Shown here piece after piece: positions 1 to 7,991 of a stretch of DNA of 64,000 bases. Source of the DNA: Candidatus Zixiibacteriota bacterium. GTDB taxonomy: Bacteria; Zixibacteria; MSB-5A5; GN15; JAAZOE01. The stretch lies in assembly GCA_023138975.1 (NCBI GenBank), contig JAGLON010000043.1, forward strand, positions 1-64,000, written 5' to 3'. Under the pieces are notes generated by a model. It did not search any database. It had not been told where the DNA came from and saw only the letters and a list, made by a program, of their open reading frames with translations. Every line of letters begins with the position of its first letter. Within the stretch, counting starts at the first letter, position 1. A program made the position numbers and the translations under genes.

Positions 1-28
1 TACTATACAGCCCCCGTCTGCCCCAATA

Positions 29-3022
29 TCATATGAACTCGTGTTCAAATAGGCCCGTTGGGGCAGGGGAGAGTTTCTCGGCTATTATCGCAAGGTTGCC
101 TCCGTCACGGTTGAGCGTTCCCTCAATGCGAAGATATTTAAACCGGCGTATCATCTGGTAATACCGTTTGTACATTTCGGGAAACAAAACAACCTCAAAA
201 GTATCATACATATCCTCAAACGTAAGAAAGACCATCGATTGCTTTGACTCGCGCGTCTTAATCGTTTTGCGGTCGGCCAGCCAGGCGTGCATAATGACAA
301 AGCCACCTTCGGTATGTGACTCTCGTATAGTTGCCCAAGTGCGCCCGTCGTAATTGGGGAAAAGTTCCAGAGGATGGACGGAGGCGGAAAAGCCGAGGTA
401 ATGCCGCTCGTACTGGAAGATTTCAAATGGAGTCGAGTCCGGTAGCTCCGGGAGTTGTTTGGCTTCGGGGACAATCAACTGCCCGGCGAAGATATCATCT
501 TCGGCCGCGCCTTTGATGGTTAAAGCGGCTCCGACCGGCTGGCGTTTACCTCGACGCAAACGCAACCGCCAAAGCAGGCGGGGACGATTGTCAACCAGAG
601 AATCAAAAGCTCCGGTTTTAATCAGAGCTTCGACTTCAGAAGCAGACAGGCGGACTTTACTGAGGAAATCATCGAACGAGTCAAACGGCCGACTATCCAG
701 AATTTGTCTGATACTGTTTCGTTCGAGATTTTTGATTCTGCTCAGCCCGACATACATTTTGCTATCAAAGACAGTTTCGTACTTTTCACTTTTGTTAATA
801 TCAGGCGGCAGGATTTTCACACCCATACGGCGGGCTTCGTTGATATATACAAATGACGGATAATAACCTCCGTCATTATTCAACACCGCCTGCATGAAAC
901 GCGCCGGGTAGTGGGCTTTATAGTAAGCCGACTGATACGCAAGGTAGGCATAGGTGGCGGCATGAGCCTTACAGAAACCGAATCCGGCGAAATTGCGCAG
1001 GAGTTTCAGGATATGTCCCGCTTTGCGAACTGACAGCCCGTTTTTAATGGCTCCATCCAAGAATCGATTATGCAGTTGCTCATACTTATTTTTGCGCCCT
1101 TTGGTGATGGCTCGCCGGAGCATATCCGCTGCCGGAAGATTAAATCCGGCTATGGCCCGGGCGCATAACAAGACCTGTTCCTGATAAATGAACACTCCGT
1201 GAGTTTCCTTCAGGATATCGGCCAAGCGATCGTCGGGGTATTTGGTGACTTCCCGACCGTGATGGCGGTCGAGAAAAACCTTTTTCATACCTGAATCTGA
1301 GGCCCCGGGCCGGATAAGCGACAGCGCCAGAGTAATGTCATTGAGCTCGGTTGGTTTGATATCACGAAGCAAAGAACGCAATCCCGGAGACTCAATCTGG
1401 AAAACACCGATAGTTTTGCCTGATTGCAGAAGTTGTTGTGTTTTTATGTCATTATCGGGAATATTGAAAGTATCACTTTCAATATTATGAGCGTGTTCCC
1501 GGCAATCAACAATGACTGCCAATCCTCGCTGACCGAGGATATCTATCTTGACTAATCCCAGCTTTTCGGCCTGATACATATCACATTGGGTGATGACGAT
1601 ACCTTTGGTTGACCGTTCTAATGCCACATAGTCGGTGAGTGGTTTGGGGGTGATAACGATTCCGCCGGGATGGATTCCGAGGTGTCGTGGGAGTTCGTCT
1701 AGTCGCGCCGCTTGCGTGAAAATATCGCTGTACTCGGATATTGTTTTACCGGTACCCTGAGTCATTTTATCCATGCCAAACCGGGGTAACTCTTTAACGA
1801 TGCGGTCGATTTCGTCAGGAGATACTCCTGAGGCTTTGGCGACCTCTCTGACCGCTAAGCGACTGCGAAACCTGATATACGACGCTATCATGGCTGTGCG
1901 GTCATGACCGAAGGTGTTGTAGATGTAATCGAGGACATCGTCTCGGCGGCGCCAGTCGATATCCAAATCTATATCGGGCGGGTCAGAGCGGGCTTCGTTG
2001 AGGAACCTCTCAAAATAGAGGCCTTCTTTGATGGGATCAACTTCAGTTATAAACAGCGAGTAGGCCACGAGTGATCCTGCCGCGGAACCTCGACCCACAA
2101 CCGGGATACCGGTTTTGCGGCAATGATCAACGATACCTGAGACGATTAAAAAATAGTCGGTGAATCCAGTGCGATTGATGATTGATAGTTCAAAGTCCAG
2201 CCGTGATAGATATTTGCCTTTGATACAGCCTTTCTTCCTATGAAGGCCGTCTAACGCTTTTTGGCGAAGCTCTCCGGCTTTATCAATATTGTGGTTCGGG
2301 TAATCGGGCAGAATTGTCTTCTGCTCCGGAAATTTTAACCGGCAGGAATCGGCTAATTCTAAACCGTTAGAAATTGCCTCGGGCATCAGCCTGTATCTCT
2401 GCCGAATAGTTTTAATATCCGGAAAGAACGCCTCGGACGTGTCTCTCGGTGTCCCATTCAGGTTGGCGACTAAAGCTCCGGTATCGATGGCCCGCAGCAT
2501 GGAATGAATTCCGTAATCATCTTTATTTAGAAAACTCATCCTTGGATTGGCCACCGGCCTGACACCGAACTGTTTTTTTGCGGTTTCGGCATCGCGGTAC
2601 TCGTGCCCTTGCACACTCAGGAATAAGTTTGAAGCGAAAACCTCTTTGAGAGGCGCGATTGCTATTTCAGGGGAAACGAGACACACAAGATCATCGGAAT
2701 GCCGCGCCAGATCATCAGTATTAACATCATCTTCGAGTTGCCTTTTTGTAACCAGACGGCACAGGTTCTGATATCCGGCAAAACTCTGTGCAATGAGGTG
2801 TAGTTCACCGAGGGCCGTCGTCAGGCGAGTCCCAATGAGAGGGTTGATACCGGCCTCACGACAGCCGTAGTAGAAATCGATGGCTCCGTAGAGATTATCG
2901 TTGTCCGCCAGTCCCAGATGCCGAACCCCGGCTTTTTCTCCGGCTTTGATAATTTCTTCCGGAGAGGCTGTTCCCCACAGCAGGGAGAAACTACTTCGAC
3001 AGCCCGGGAGTACGAAGCTCAT
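29..3022 (-). CDS. dnaE: DnaE-type DNA polymerase III alpha subunit, probably the accessory (translesion) form
   Basis: This 997-residue protein is a C-family DNA polymerase catalytic subunit. It has an N-terminal PHP domain (about residues 1-200), a palm with the acidic motif PDIDLDID near residue 350, finger segments, a helix-hairpin-helix region around residue 790-830 and an OB-fold near residue 900-970. It is shorter than replicative DnaE (about 1160) and lacks the extended C-terminal tail. The PHP metal-binding histidines are missing: the usual HxH start reads LPGCRS and the usual DH reads ND, so a PHP nuclease activity is unlikely. The start overlaps the end of dinB by 32 bases, so the two are almost certainly co-transcribed and co-translated. 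That pairing points to damage tolerance rather than bulk replication. A replicative role cannot be excluded because the rest of the genome is unseen. Confidence 0.9.
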   Translation of the reverse strand: MSFVLPGCRSSFSLLWGTASPEEIIKAGEKAGVRHLGLADNDNLYGAIDFYYGCREAGINPLIGTRLTTALGELHLIAQSFAGYQNLCRLVTKRQLEDDVNTDDLARHSDDLVCLVSPEIAIAPLKEVFASNLFLSVQGHEYRDAETAKKQFGVRPVANPRMSFLNKDDYGIHSMLRAIDTGALVANLNGTPRDTSEAFFPDIKTIRQRYRLMPEAISNGLELADSCRLKFPEQKTILPDYPNHNIDKAGELRQKALDGLHRKKGCIKGKYLSRLDFELSIINRTGFTDYFLIVSGIVDHCRKTGIPVVGRGSAAGSLVAYSLFITEVDPIKEGLYFERFLNEARSDPPDIDLDIDWRRRDDVLDYIYNTFGHDRTAMIASYIRFRSRLAVREVAKASGVSPDEIDRIVKELPRFGMDKMTQGTGKTISEYSDIFTQAARLDELPRHLGIHPGGIVITPKPLTDYVALERSTKGIVITQCDMYQAEKLGLVKIDILGQRGLAVIVDCREHAHNIESDTFNIPDNDIKTQQLLQSGKTIGVFQIESPGLRSLLRDIKPTELNDITLALSLIRPGASDSGMKKVFLDRHHGREVTKYPDDRLADILKETHGVFIYQEQVLLCARAIAGFNLPAADMLRRAITKGRKNKYEQLHNRFLDGAIKNGLSVRKAGHILKLLRNFAGFGFCKAHAATYAYLAYQSAYYKAHYPARFMQAVLNNDGGYYPSFVYINEARRMGVKILPPDINKSEKYETVFDSKMYVGLSRIKNLERNSIRQILDSRPFDSFDDFLSKVRLSASEVEALIKTGAFDSLVDNRPRLLWRLRLRRGKRQPVGAALTIKGAAEDDIFAGQLIVPEAKQLPELPDSTPFEIFQYERHYLGFSASVHPLELFPNYDGRTWATIRESHTEGGFVIMHAWLADRKTIKTRESKQSMVFLTFEDMYDTFEVVLFPEMYKRYYQMIRRFKYLRIEGTLNRDGGNLAIIAEKLSPAPTGLFEHEFI

Positions 3023-4205
3023 AGCCGGTTGCTTTCTTCTTGTAATGATTACCCAGCGTTAGAGTCCGTCCGGTGGTGACGGCGAGGAATCCGAACTTCT
3101 CGCGGACTTTGTCAACACTGCCCAAGAGCTTTTCGTTTTTTTCGGCCCGGTCAAAAATGAAAGATTCGGCATAGACGGAGTTCTTAAGGTTGTTCAGATG
3201 CACACCGACAAAGCGGATACCCTTACGCCGTTTGTACATTGTCTCGAACATCTTTTTGGCGATTTTATAAAGGACTTTTTCATCCCATGACGGGGGAGAG
3301 ATGGTCGCGTGGCCTTCGACGTTTTCAAAATCACAGTACCGGAACTTGACCGTCATCCGTCCGGTTTTTTTGTGAATCTCACGTAACCTCAGGCAGGCTC
3401 GTTCGAGCAGGTAGAAGTAATGTCCGAGCAGGAGCGTCTTGTCGGTGATGTCTTTGGCCAGTCCGGTTTCGCGGTTGACTGAGCGTACAATCGAATAATT
3501 CCGTAGAAGCGGTCCATCGGTGCCGACAGCATAGGCGGCGATTTTGCGCCCGTTCTGCCCGAACAGCTTAACGAGATAATCTTCGGGTACAGTCTGGAGT
3601 TGTCCGATAGTCTTGATGCCCATTTCCTTCAGGATACGTTTGCCGACCCGGCCGATACCGGGGATTTTGCTGACCTTGAGCGGAGCGAGGAATTCTTTTT
3701 CCTCACCGGGAGCGACAAAAGTCAGGTTGTTCGGCTTGATAATTTCGGACGCTATCTTGGCGATTACCCGTGAACTTCCGATGCCGACCGAAGTGCTCAA
3801 TGATAATTCTTCCATGACCCGGTTTTTCAGCTCCTGCGCCAGTTCGACCGGAGAGGCAAAATGCCGTTCGAGACCGGTAATATCGAGGCAGGCTTCGTCG
3901 GGAGATATCTGATCCATTTTGGGTGTGAAGTCCCGGATGATATCCATCAGGCGGTTGGAGTACTGTTCGTAGGTGAACCAGTCGCCTTTGACCATGACCC
4001 CGTCGGGGATTTTACGAGCCGCCTCGGCCAGAGTGGTGCCGAGATGTACACCCCGAGCCCGGGCTTCGTAGCTGGGACAATAGACGATACCTCGTTCGTT
4101 TTTGAGTCCGCCGACCATAACCGGTTTGCCTTTGAGCTTGCGGTTGATAGACTGCTCGACTGCCGCGAGAAAGGCATCGACATCAATGTGCAGGAACGTC
4201 GCCAT
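2991..4205 (-). CDS. dinB: DNA polymerase IV, Y-family
   Basis: This 404-residue Y-family translesion polymerase begins with the palm motif HIDVDAF, which supplies the catalytic Asp8, and has the second metal-binding motif SPDEACLD (about residue 103). Little-finger and helix-hairpin-helix segments follow (PGIGRVGKRIL). The residue at the steric-gate position, normally Phe or Tyr (E. coli Phe13), is Leu13 here. That position normally keeps ribonucleotides out of the active site. A clear C-terminal beta-clamp-binding motif was not recognised. The gene is first in a two-gene operon with the DnaE-type polymerase and is divergent from the abortive-infection-type gene at 4301. The catalytic acids are intact, so it is a true polymerase rather than an ImuB-type inactive homologue. 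Confidence 0.95.
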   Translation of the reverse strand: MATFLHIDVDAFLAAVEQSINRKLKGKPVMVGGLKNERGIVYCPSYEARARGVHLGTTLAEAARKIPDGVMVKGDWFTYEQYSNRLMDIIRDFTPKMDQISPDEACLDITGLERHFASPVELAQELKNRVMEELSLSTSVGIGSSRVIAKIASEIIKPNNLTFVAPGEEKEFLAPLKVSKIPGIGRVGKRILKEMGIKTIGQLQTVPEDYLVKLFGQNGRKIAAYAVGTDGPLLRNYSIVRSVNRETGLAKDITDKTLLLGHYFYLLERACLRLREIHKKTGRMTVKFRYCDFENVEGHATISPPSWDEKVLYKIAKKMFETMYKRRKGIRFVGVHLNNLKNSVYAESFIFDRAEKNEKLLGSVDKVREKFGFLAVTTGRTLTLGNHYKKKATGYELRTPGLSK

Positions 4206-4226
4206 GTATCTATATTACAACACACC

Positions 4227-4240
4227 TGCACAAATGTACA
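4227..4240. promoter_or_regulatory. candidate operator upstream of dinB
   Basis: The 14-base imperfect inverted repeat TGCACA-AA-TGTACA lies 22-35 bases upstream of the dinB start, in the 95-base divergent spacer. SOS repressors of various phyla bind short inverted repeats at such positions, but this one matches no consensus I can name. It is only a candidate. Confidence 0.2.
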
Positions 4241-4300
4241 TCACATTAAATATATATTGCCAAATAGCATTGCAAGGGTTTTATTAATAATGGAGGAAAT

Positions 4301-5131
4301 ATGAAACTATCTAAAAGATCGATAACTGCGCTTAGGAAAGTTATAAATGGAGATGATGGCGAGTTCTCAATTTATAGATCTGGGCCGATACTTATAGACT
4401 TGTTTAGTGAACATGGATTTGAAGATTCTTATAGAGAAGGGTTCCCTTCCCGTTGGTATTATACAGAGGAATGCTTGAACAAGATAAATGGTAGTTCTGA
4501 AATCGATAAACTAATTTGTAACGTATTACATCCTGCAAACTTCATAGATGTAAAAAACTGGGATAAAAAAGAGATTAGCTATTTGAATGAGTATCTAAAA
4601 TATGATGGTTATGAAATAGAGATTAATGGGAAGATTGTTAATATCTTAAAAAAAACTGAGGGGTCAGTTGAATTAAAACCAGATCAAAAAGGAATTGATG
4701 ATGTAAACTATGAGTTTATAGTTGAGCAGATTGACAAGTGTAAAAGAAAACTAGAGATGAGGGATTATGACGGAGCTATAACTAACGCCAGATCTTTACT
4801 TGAGACAGTATTACTAGACATTCATTTTCGTATAAAGGGCGAGAAACCAGAGTATGATGGAAACCTTCCCAAACTTTACAAGACTGCTCATAAAATGCTA
4901 AATCTTGATCCTTCTAAGAAAGATTTGGAAGATTGTCTTAAGCAGATTCTTAGTGGACTGATTAGTATCGTCAGTGGAACGGCGGGGGCAAGCAATAAGC
5001 TTGGTGATCGACATGCTAGAAAGTACAAGCCTGCCCGACACCATGCTGTTTTATCAGTAAATGCTACCATGACAGCAGTGAATTTTTTATGGGATACATT
5101 TAGGTATCAAAAAGAGAAGGGGACACTTTAG
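4301..5131 (+). CDS. abortive-infection-family protein (Abi_C-like C-terminal domain)
   Basis: This 276-residue protein has a C-terminal half (about residues 150-270) with the pattern of the Abi_C family: a helix ITNARSLLETVLLDI, then LPKLYK, then LKQILSGL with SIVSGTAG, and a closing ARKYKPARHHAVLSVNA stretch. The N-terminal half (GDDGEFSIYRSGP, GFPSRWYYTEE) is of the type often seen in front of this domain. Such proteins are linked to phage-induced growth arrest, but the biochemical activity of the family is poorly known. A strong ribosome binding site (GGAGG at 4292-4296) precedes the ATG. The gene is visibly richer in A and T than dinB and gltX, and it sits in an island with a broken transposase, which suggests horizontal transfer. 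Defence function is inferred from family membership only. Confidence 0.7.
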   Translation: MKLSKRSITALRKVINGDDGEFSIYRSGPILIDLFSEHGFEDSYREGFPSRWYYTEECLNKINGSSEIDKLICNVLHPANFIDVKNWDKKEISYLNEYLKYDGYEIEINGKIVNILKKTEGSVELKPDQKGIDDVNYEFIVEQIDKCKRKLEMRDYDGAITNARSLLETVLLDIHFRIKGEKPEYDGNLPKLYKTAHKMLNLDPSKKDLEDCLKQILSGLISIVSGTAGASNKLGDRHARKYKPARHHAVLSVNATMTAVNFLWDTFRYQKEKGTL

Positions 5132-5165
5132 ATAATAATTTAGTTGATAGCTGCATAAAAATAAT

Positions 5166-5198
5166 GAAGACATTCCCCGTGCGCCAACAAATACTTGA
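5166..5198. repeat. 33-base direct repeat, copy 1
   Basis: The core TCCCCGTGCGCCAACAAA (5174-5191), flanked by GAAG on the left and CTTGA on the right, recurs at 6629-6661. The part CGTGCGCCAAC also matches the right arm of the hairpins at 5761 and 35102 in 10 of 11 positions, so it looks like a half copy of that REP-like element. Confidence 0.7.
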
Positions 5199-5239
5199 CA
5201 TATCAGTTAGACATTATTACATTAGTCTGTGCCTGTGTT

Positions 5240-5756
5240 AAGATTAGAAGGAATTGCGGGACCGGGGTTGGTGTTTATTACGACAACTACGGTAGACTGA
5301 CAACCAGTATTTGCACCGCCCAGAACCGCAAGGATCATCACTGAACAAATCACAGAGACGGCAAGTTTCTTTGATACATCGGTGGTTGGTTATGTTGTGA
5401 TGCCATCACATGTGCATATGTTGATAGGCATGCCGGATATGTCACTTCTATCAAAATGTATTCAGTCATTTAAGAGTATAACCGCGAGACGATTATTGGG
5501 TGCACTAAAAGAATCATCAAGCACTTTGTCGTGTTCCTCAAGACCTCACAAATTGTGGAAGCGGCGATTTGACGATGTGATTATTACATCTGAACTGCAG
5601 TTTAGAAGAAAGCTCCAGTATATTCATGATAACCCAGTCAAGGCCGGGTTTGTAAAAGAGAGTATTGACTGGGAGTACTCCAGCGCAAGAAGCTGGATAT
5701 TGGGTGAACCGGGCTTAATCACAATCGACAGAAAGTATGGCTGGTTATATGTATAG
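5240..5756 (+). pseudogene. REP-associated tyrosine transposase (TnpA_REP/RAYT), frameshifted
   Basis: The open frame 5382-5756 encodes 124 residues with the HUH motif PSHVHML and the C-terminal RAYT pattern RFDD, LQYIHDNPVKAGFV and WEYSSARSW, with a Tyr in QYIHDN as the expected nucleophile. The N-terminal part (SICTAQNRKDHH, resembling the usual YFVTICTxNR motif) is found just upstream in a different frame and stops at 5342-5344. A frameshift near 5336-5345 therefore separates the halves and the gene is probably inactive. These IS200-like enzymes mobilise short palindromic REP elements instead of their own ends, and a matching hairpin lies 4 bases after its stop codon. Confidence 0.65.
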
Positions 5757-5760
5757 AATA

Positions 5761-5786
5761 GCTGGCAGACGGGGACGTCCGCCAGC
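5761..5786. repeat. REP-like hairpin beside the RAYT pseudogene
   Basis: A 26-base imperfect palindrome has the arms GCTGGC and GCCAGC, an inner GAC/GTC stem and the loop GGGGAC. A second copy with the same length and layout is at 35102-35127, where the second base pair has changed from C-G to T-A, keeping pairing. Confidence 0.7.
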
Positions 5787-5805
5787 CACGGAATAGGTAT
5801 CCCAC

Positions 5806-5822
5806 CCAATGGGTGCGGTACA
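5806..5822. repeat. 17-base direct repeat, copy 1
   Basis: CCAATGGGTGCGGTACA recurs exactly at 6537-6553. The two copies closely bracket the orphan gene at 5825-6373. Confidence 0.7.
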
Positions 5823-5824
5823 AA

Positions 5825-6373
5825 TTACTCAGGAACACATGCAAACCAATGATCATCGTACATTATTCTTATTTCCCCCTCATCGCATTTTAGACACTCG
5901 ACATCCTTCTCATCAAGAGCATCCCAATCAGGAACATAATGTATCCTATTACCACTCATTACTTTAATGCTATAATATTCCGTATGTCCAGATAATGATA
6001 ATGCGTTTAGTTCTTTAAACTCTTTAAAGATATTTGTAAGCAGTCTAATGGCTTCATCATGACCTATTCCATATTCATCTTCTAGTATCTCAAAACCTCG
6101 TCCATGATACTTTACCTGTAAACTTGGGGTTTGAGTACTGTTATAATCTATGATGATAAATTTCGCACTACTAAAATTCCACAACCATATCCTATGATAA
6201 CCTCTCCAGTACTCGACAAATACATCATTAAATACACTAAAGTCTTTGTATTTATTACGCTCATAAAATGCACGCAGTTCATCTTTGGGACCATTTATAG
6301 TATGTATCACCGTAATACCAATGAACAATACAATGAGAGTAATTGTTACTATTGCCATTTTTGAAAACGTCAT
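5825..6373 (-). CDS. orphan membrane-anchored protein of unknown function
   Basis: I do not recognise this protein. From the ATG at 6373, preceded by GGGGAA, it is 182 residues long. An in-frame ATG at 6412 would add 13 residues but has no ribosome binding site. One hydrophobic segment near the N-terminus (IVTITLIVLFIGITVI) looks like a signal anchor. The rest is polar and acidic, with DDHWFACVPE at the end. Coding is AT-rich compared with the housekeeping genes nearby. It lies in the accessory island and is bracketed by exact 17-base direct repeats, so it may have arrived with mobile DNA. Confidence 0.6.
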   Translation of the reverse strand: MTFSKMAIVTITLIVLFIGITVIHTINGPKDELRAFYERNKYKDFSVFNDVFVEYWRGYHRIWLWNFSSAKFIIIDYNSTQTPSLQVKYHGRGFEILEDEYGIGHDEAIRLLTNIFKEFKELNALSLSGHTEYYSIKVMSGNRIHYVPDWDALDEKDVECLKCDEGEIRIMYDDHWFACVPE

Positions 6374-6517
6374 GCCCAATTCCCCAAACGGTACAATTTT
6401 GTACACATCCATTGGATGCTTTAAGATTATTCTGCTGTGTCAATCCATGCAGGAATAATACTAAATAGGCGGTATTAAGTAAATCACAAATCGCAGGTTA
6501 TTCTTTCTGTTCGCACC

Positions 6518-6538
6518 CCCGCAAGCGGGACTATAGCC
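6518..6538. repeat. short palindrome family, copy 1 (CCCGC-loop-GCGGGACTATA)
   Basis: The hairpin CCCGC-AA-GCGGG is followed by ACTATAGCC. Related copies are at 8323-8341 (loop AGG, then ACTATA) and 36460-36480 (loop TAA, then ACTGTAGCC). All three are intergenic. Confidence 0.6.
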
Positions 6539-6553
6539 AATGGGTGCGGTACA
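6537..6553. repeat. 17-base direct repeat, copy 2
   Basis: This is an exact copy of CCAATGGGTGCGGTACA at 5806-5822, on the other side of the orphan gene. Confidence 0.7.
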
Positions 6554-6575
6554 GTTTTACTACCAACTGCAGGTG

Positions 6576-6597
6576 CCCCAAGTCTTTAGACTTGGGG
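6576..6597. repeat. perfect 9-bp hairpin
   Basis: CCCCAAGTC and GACTTGGGG form a perfect stem around the loop TTTA. There is no T-run after it on either strand, so it is a poor terminator candidate. Hairpins with a CTTTAG centre occur at the ends of IS200/IS605-type elements, so it could be a remnant of one. Confidence 0.5.
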
Positions 6598-6628
6598 ATA
6601 GATATCTGTAATAGATATTTATGTTGTT

Positions 6629-6661
6629 GAAGTATGTCCCCGTGCGCCAACAAACGCTTGA
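6629..6661. repeat. 33-base direct repeat, copy 2
   Basis: This repeats the sequence at 5166-5198 with the same 18-base core and the same flanking GAAG and CTTGA. The two copies enclose about 1.4 kb holding the transposase remnant and the orphan gene. Confidence 0.7.
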
Positions 6662-6703
6662 ATGATTGCCCTGTTGATGAGGGTGTCCCTTCTGTCATTT
6701 AAT

Positions 6704-7141
6704 TTATTTAACTGATCTGGTCTTGAAGACAAGCAAGTACGGAACTGCCGGATGCTTTTCCGGGTCCTGGAATGATTGAAACTTATCCACGTTGATCCAG
6801 ATAGCATAGGTCTTATCCGGTTCAAGGGTGACGTGGAGTACGCAAGTGCGCTTGTCATCCAGGTATTCCGGTTTTCCATTAAGCTTCGGGAAAGACTCAT
6901 CACTCACGGAGCACCAGGACCAGCAATGTCCCGTAACCTTCATCTCCTTACTGAAAGTGACTGATATTTCGCTCAACTCCGGGCTTACAGCCTCATCACC
7001 ACACGGCGGTACAGTCTTTATGACTGAGGGTGGGAGGCTGTCGATCGATACGATTGTTGCGATATCACCTGCCAGACAGTCAGGCACCAATGCCACTACT
7101 GCCAGTAGTGTTAGAGTGATGTAAAATATAGTTTTGAGCAT
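6704..7141 (-). CDS. secreted protein with a bacterial Ig-like (SbsA/Big_5-type) domain
   Basis: This 145-residue protein has a clear signal peptide (hydrophobic residues 4-20, likely cleaved after CLAG or nearby). It is followed by a single Ig-like module with the family hallmark of a Pro-rich start (PPSVIKTVPP), then a VSPELSEISVTFSKEM strand and a closing YLLVFKTRS strand. Such modules are usually extracellular beta-sandwich spacers or binding domains. Four cysteines in the mature part could form disulfides in the periplasm. A GGAG site precedes the ATG. The gene stands alone and its partner or ligand is unknown. Confidence 0.7.
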   Translation of the reverse strand: MLKTIFYITLTLLAVVALVPDCLAGDIATIVSIDSLPPSVIKTVPPCGDEAVSPELSEISVTFSKEMKVTGHCWSWCSVSDESFPKLNGKPEYLDDKRTCVLHVTLEPDKTYAIWINVDKFQSFQDPEKHPAVPYLLVFKTRSVK

Positions 7142-7361
7142 TTTTTATCTCCATTTGCATCATATTTCGCTATGTCGGTATTTTTGCACCAGAACTCAAA
7201 TCTCTTCATTCTTACTAACATAGACTACTTTAGCAATAACTTGGTTACTGGAAATATCTTCCAGATAAATATTAAATTTCTGAAACAAATTATAGTTACT
7301 GTCGTAAAGTAGTTTGTAGCGCAAACCGAAGGATGTGCAAAGCAAACTCGCGGAGGTTACC

Positions 7362-7991
7362 ATGAAAGATATAAATCTGAAAGAACTCGAACGCAGGGCA
7401 TACCGCTCGACTTTTGATGACGGCATCTATGATATCTACTTTGGCCTGTTGTTCCTGATAATTGCCTGGATACCGATTATGGAATCGATAGGGATCTCAC
7501 GAGTCTTAGGCTACCCGTTACTGGTGAGTCCGATTGCACTAATCTGGGCAGGGAAGAGGTTTATTACGATTCCAAGACTTGGTGCGGTAGAATTCGGGAC
7601 GAAACGCAAAACTTACAAGAAAATCGTTCGGTGGATCGGTCTAATATCCTTAGCTCTTATGCTGCCCCTGATGATAATGTTCGGAAATAGCGGATTGACT
7701 GGTAATCATGAGGGTATGTCAATCTGGCTGATGATAGCTATCATTGGATTGCCAGTTTTTGCCATTGCTGTCGCGTATATCAATCATCCCCGGATTTTCA
7801 TCTACGCCGCTGCCATGATCTTTTGTGTCGCGCAGGCTGAGTTTCTGCTCAGGTTTATCTCCAGCCCGTTAAACTCAATAGTCACGTTTGGGCTGGTTGG
7901 AATTATTGTATTTGTCTATGGCCTTTCGTTATTAATCGCGTTTATAAAAAAATATCCAAAGGAGTCTCCGGAGGTTAATCATGTCGGCTGA
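7362..7991 (+). CDS. multi-pass membrane protein of unknown function
   Basis: This 209-residue protein starts at the ATG preceded by GGAGG (7352-7356). A GTG 27 bases earlier is also in frame but has no ribosome binding site. A soluble N-terminus (LKELERRAYRSTFDDGIYD) is followed by about five to six hydrophobic segments, paired around LLFLIIAWIPIM, LLVSPIALIW, LISLALMLPLMIMF, LMIAIIGLPVFAIAVAYI and a C-terminal segment. I cannot assign a function. Its stop overlaps the winged-helix regulator by 11 bases, so the two form an operon. Membrane protein/winged-helix pairs of this kind are common in sensory or stress systems, though which protein senses is not evident. Confidence 0.75.
   Translation: MKDINLKELERRAYRSTFDDGIYDIYFGLLFLIIAWIPIMESIGISRVLGYPLLVSPIALIWAGKRFITIPRLGAVEFGTKRKTYKKIVRWIGLISLALMLPLMIMFGNSGLTGNHEGMSIWLMIAIIGLPVFAIAVAYINHPRIFIYAAAMIFCVAQAEFLLRFISSPLNSIVTFGLVGIIVFVYGLSLLIAFIKKYPKESPEVNHVG

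Larger units (their letters stand above)
6374..6703. other. 330-base spacer carrying several repeats
   Basis: No gene is supported here. The stretch contains the short palindrome CCCGC-AA-GCGGG (6518-6529), the second copy of the 17-base repeat, a perfect 9-bp hairpin (6576-6597) and the second copy of the 33-base repeat (6629-6661). It looks like debris of mobile or REP-like elements. Confidence 0.6.
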
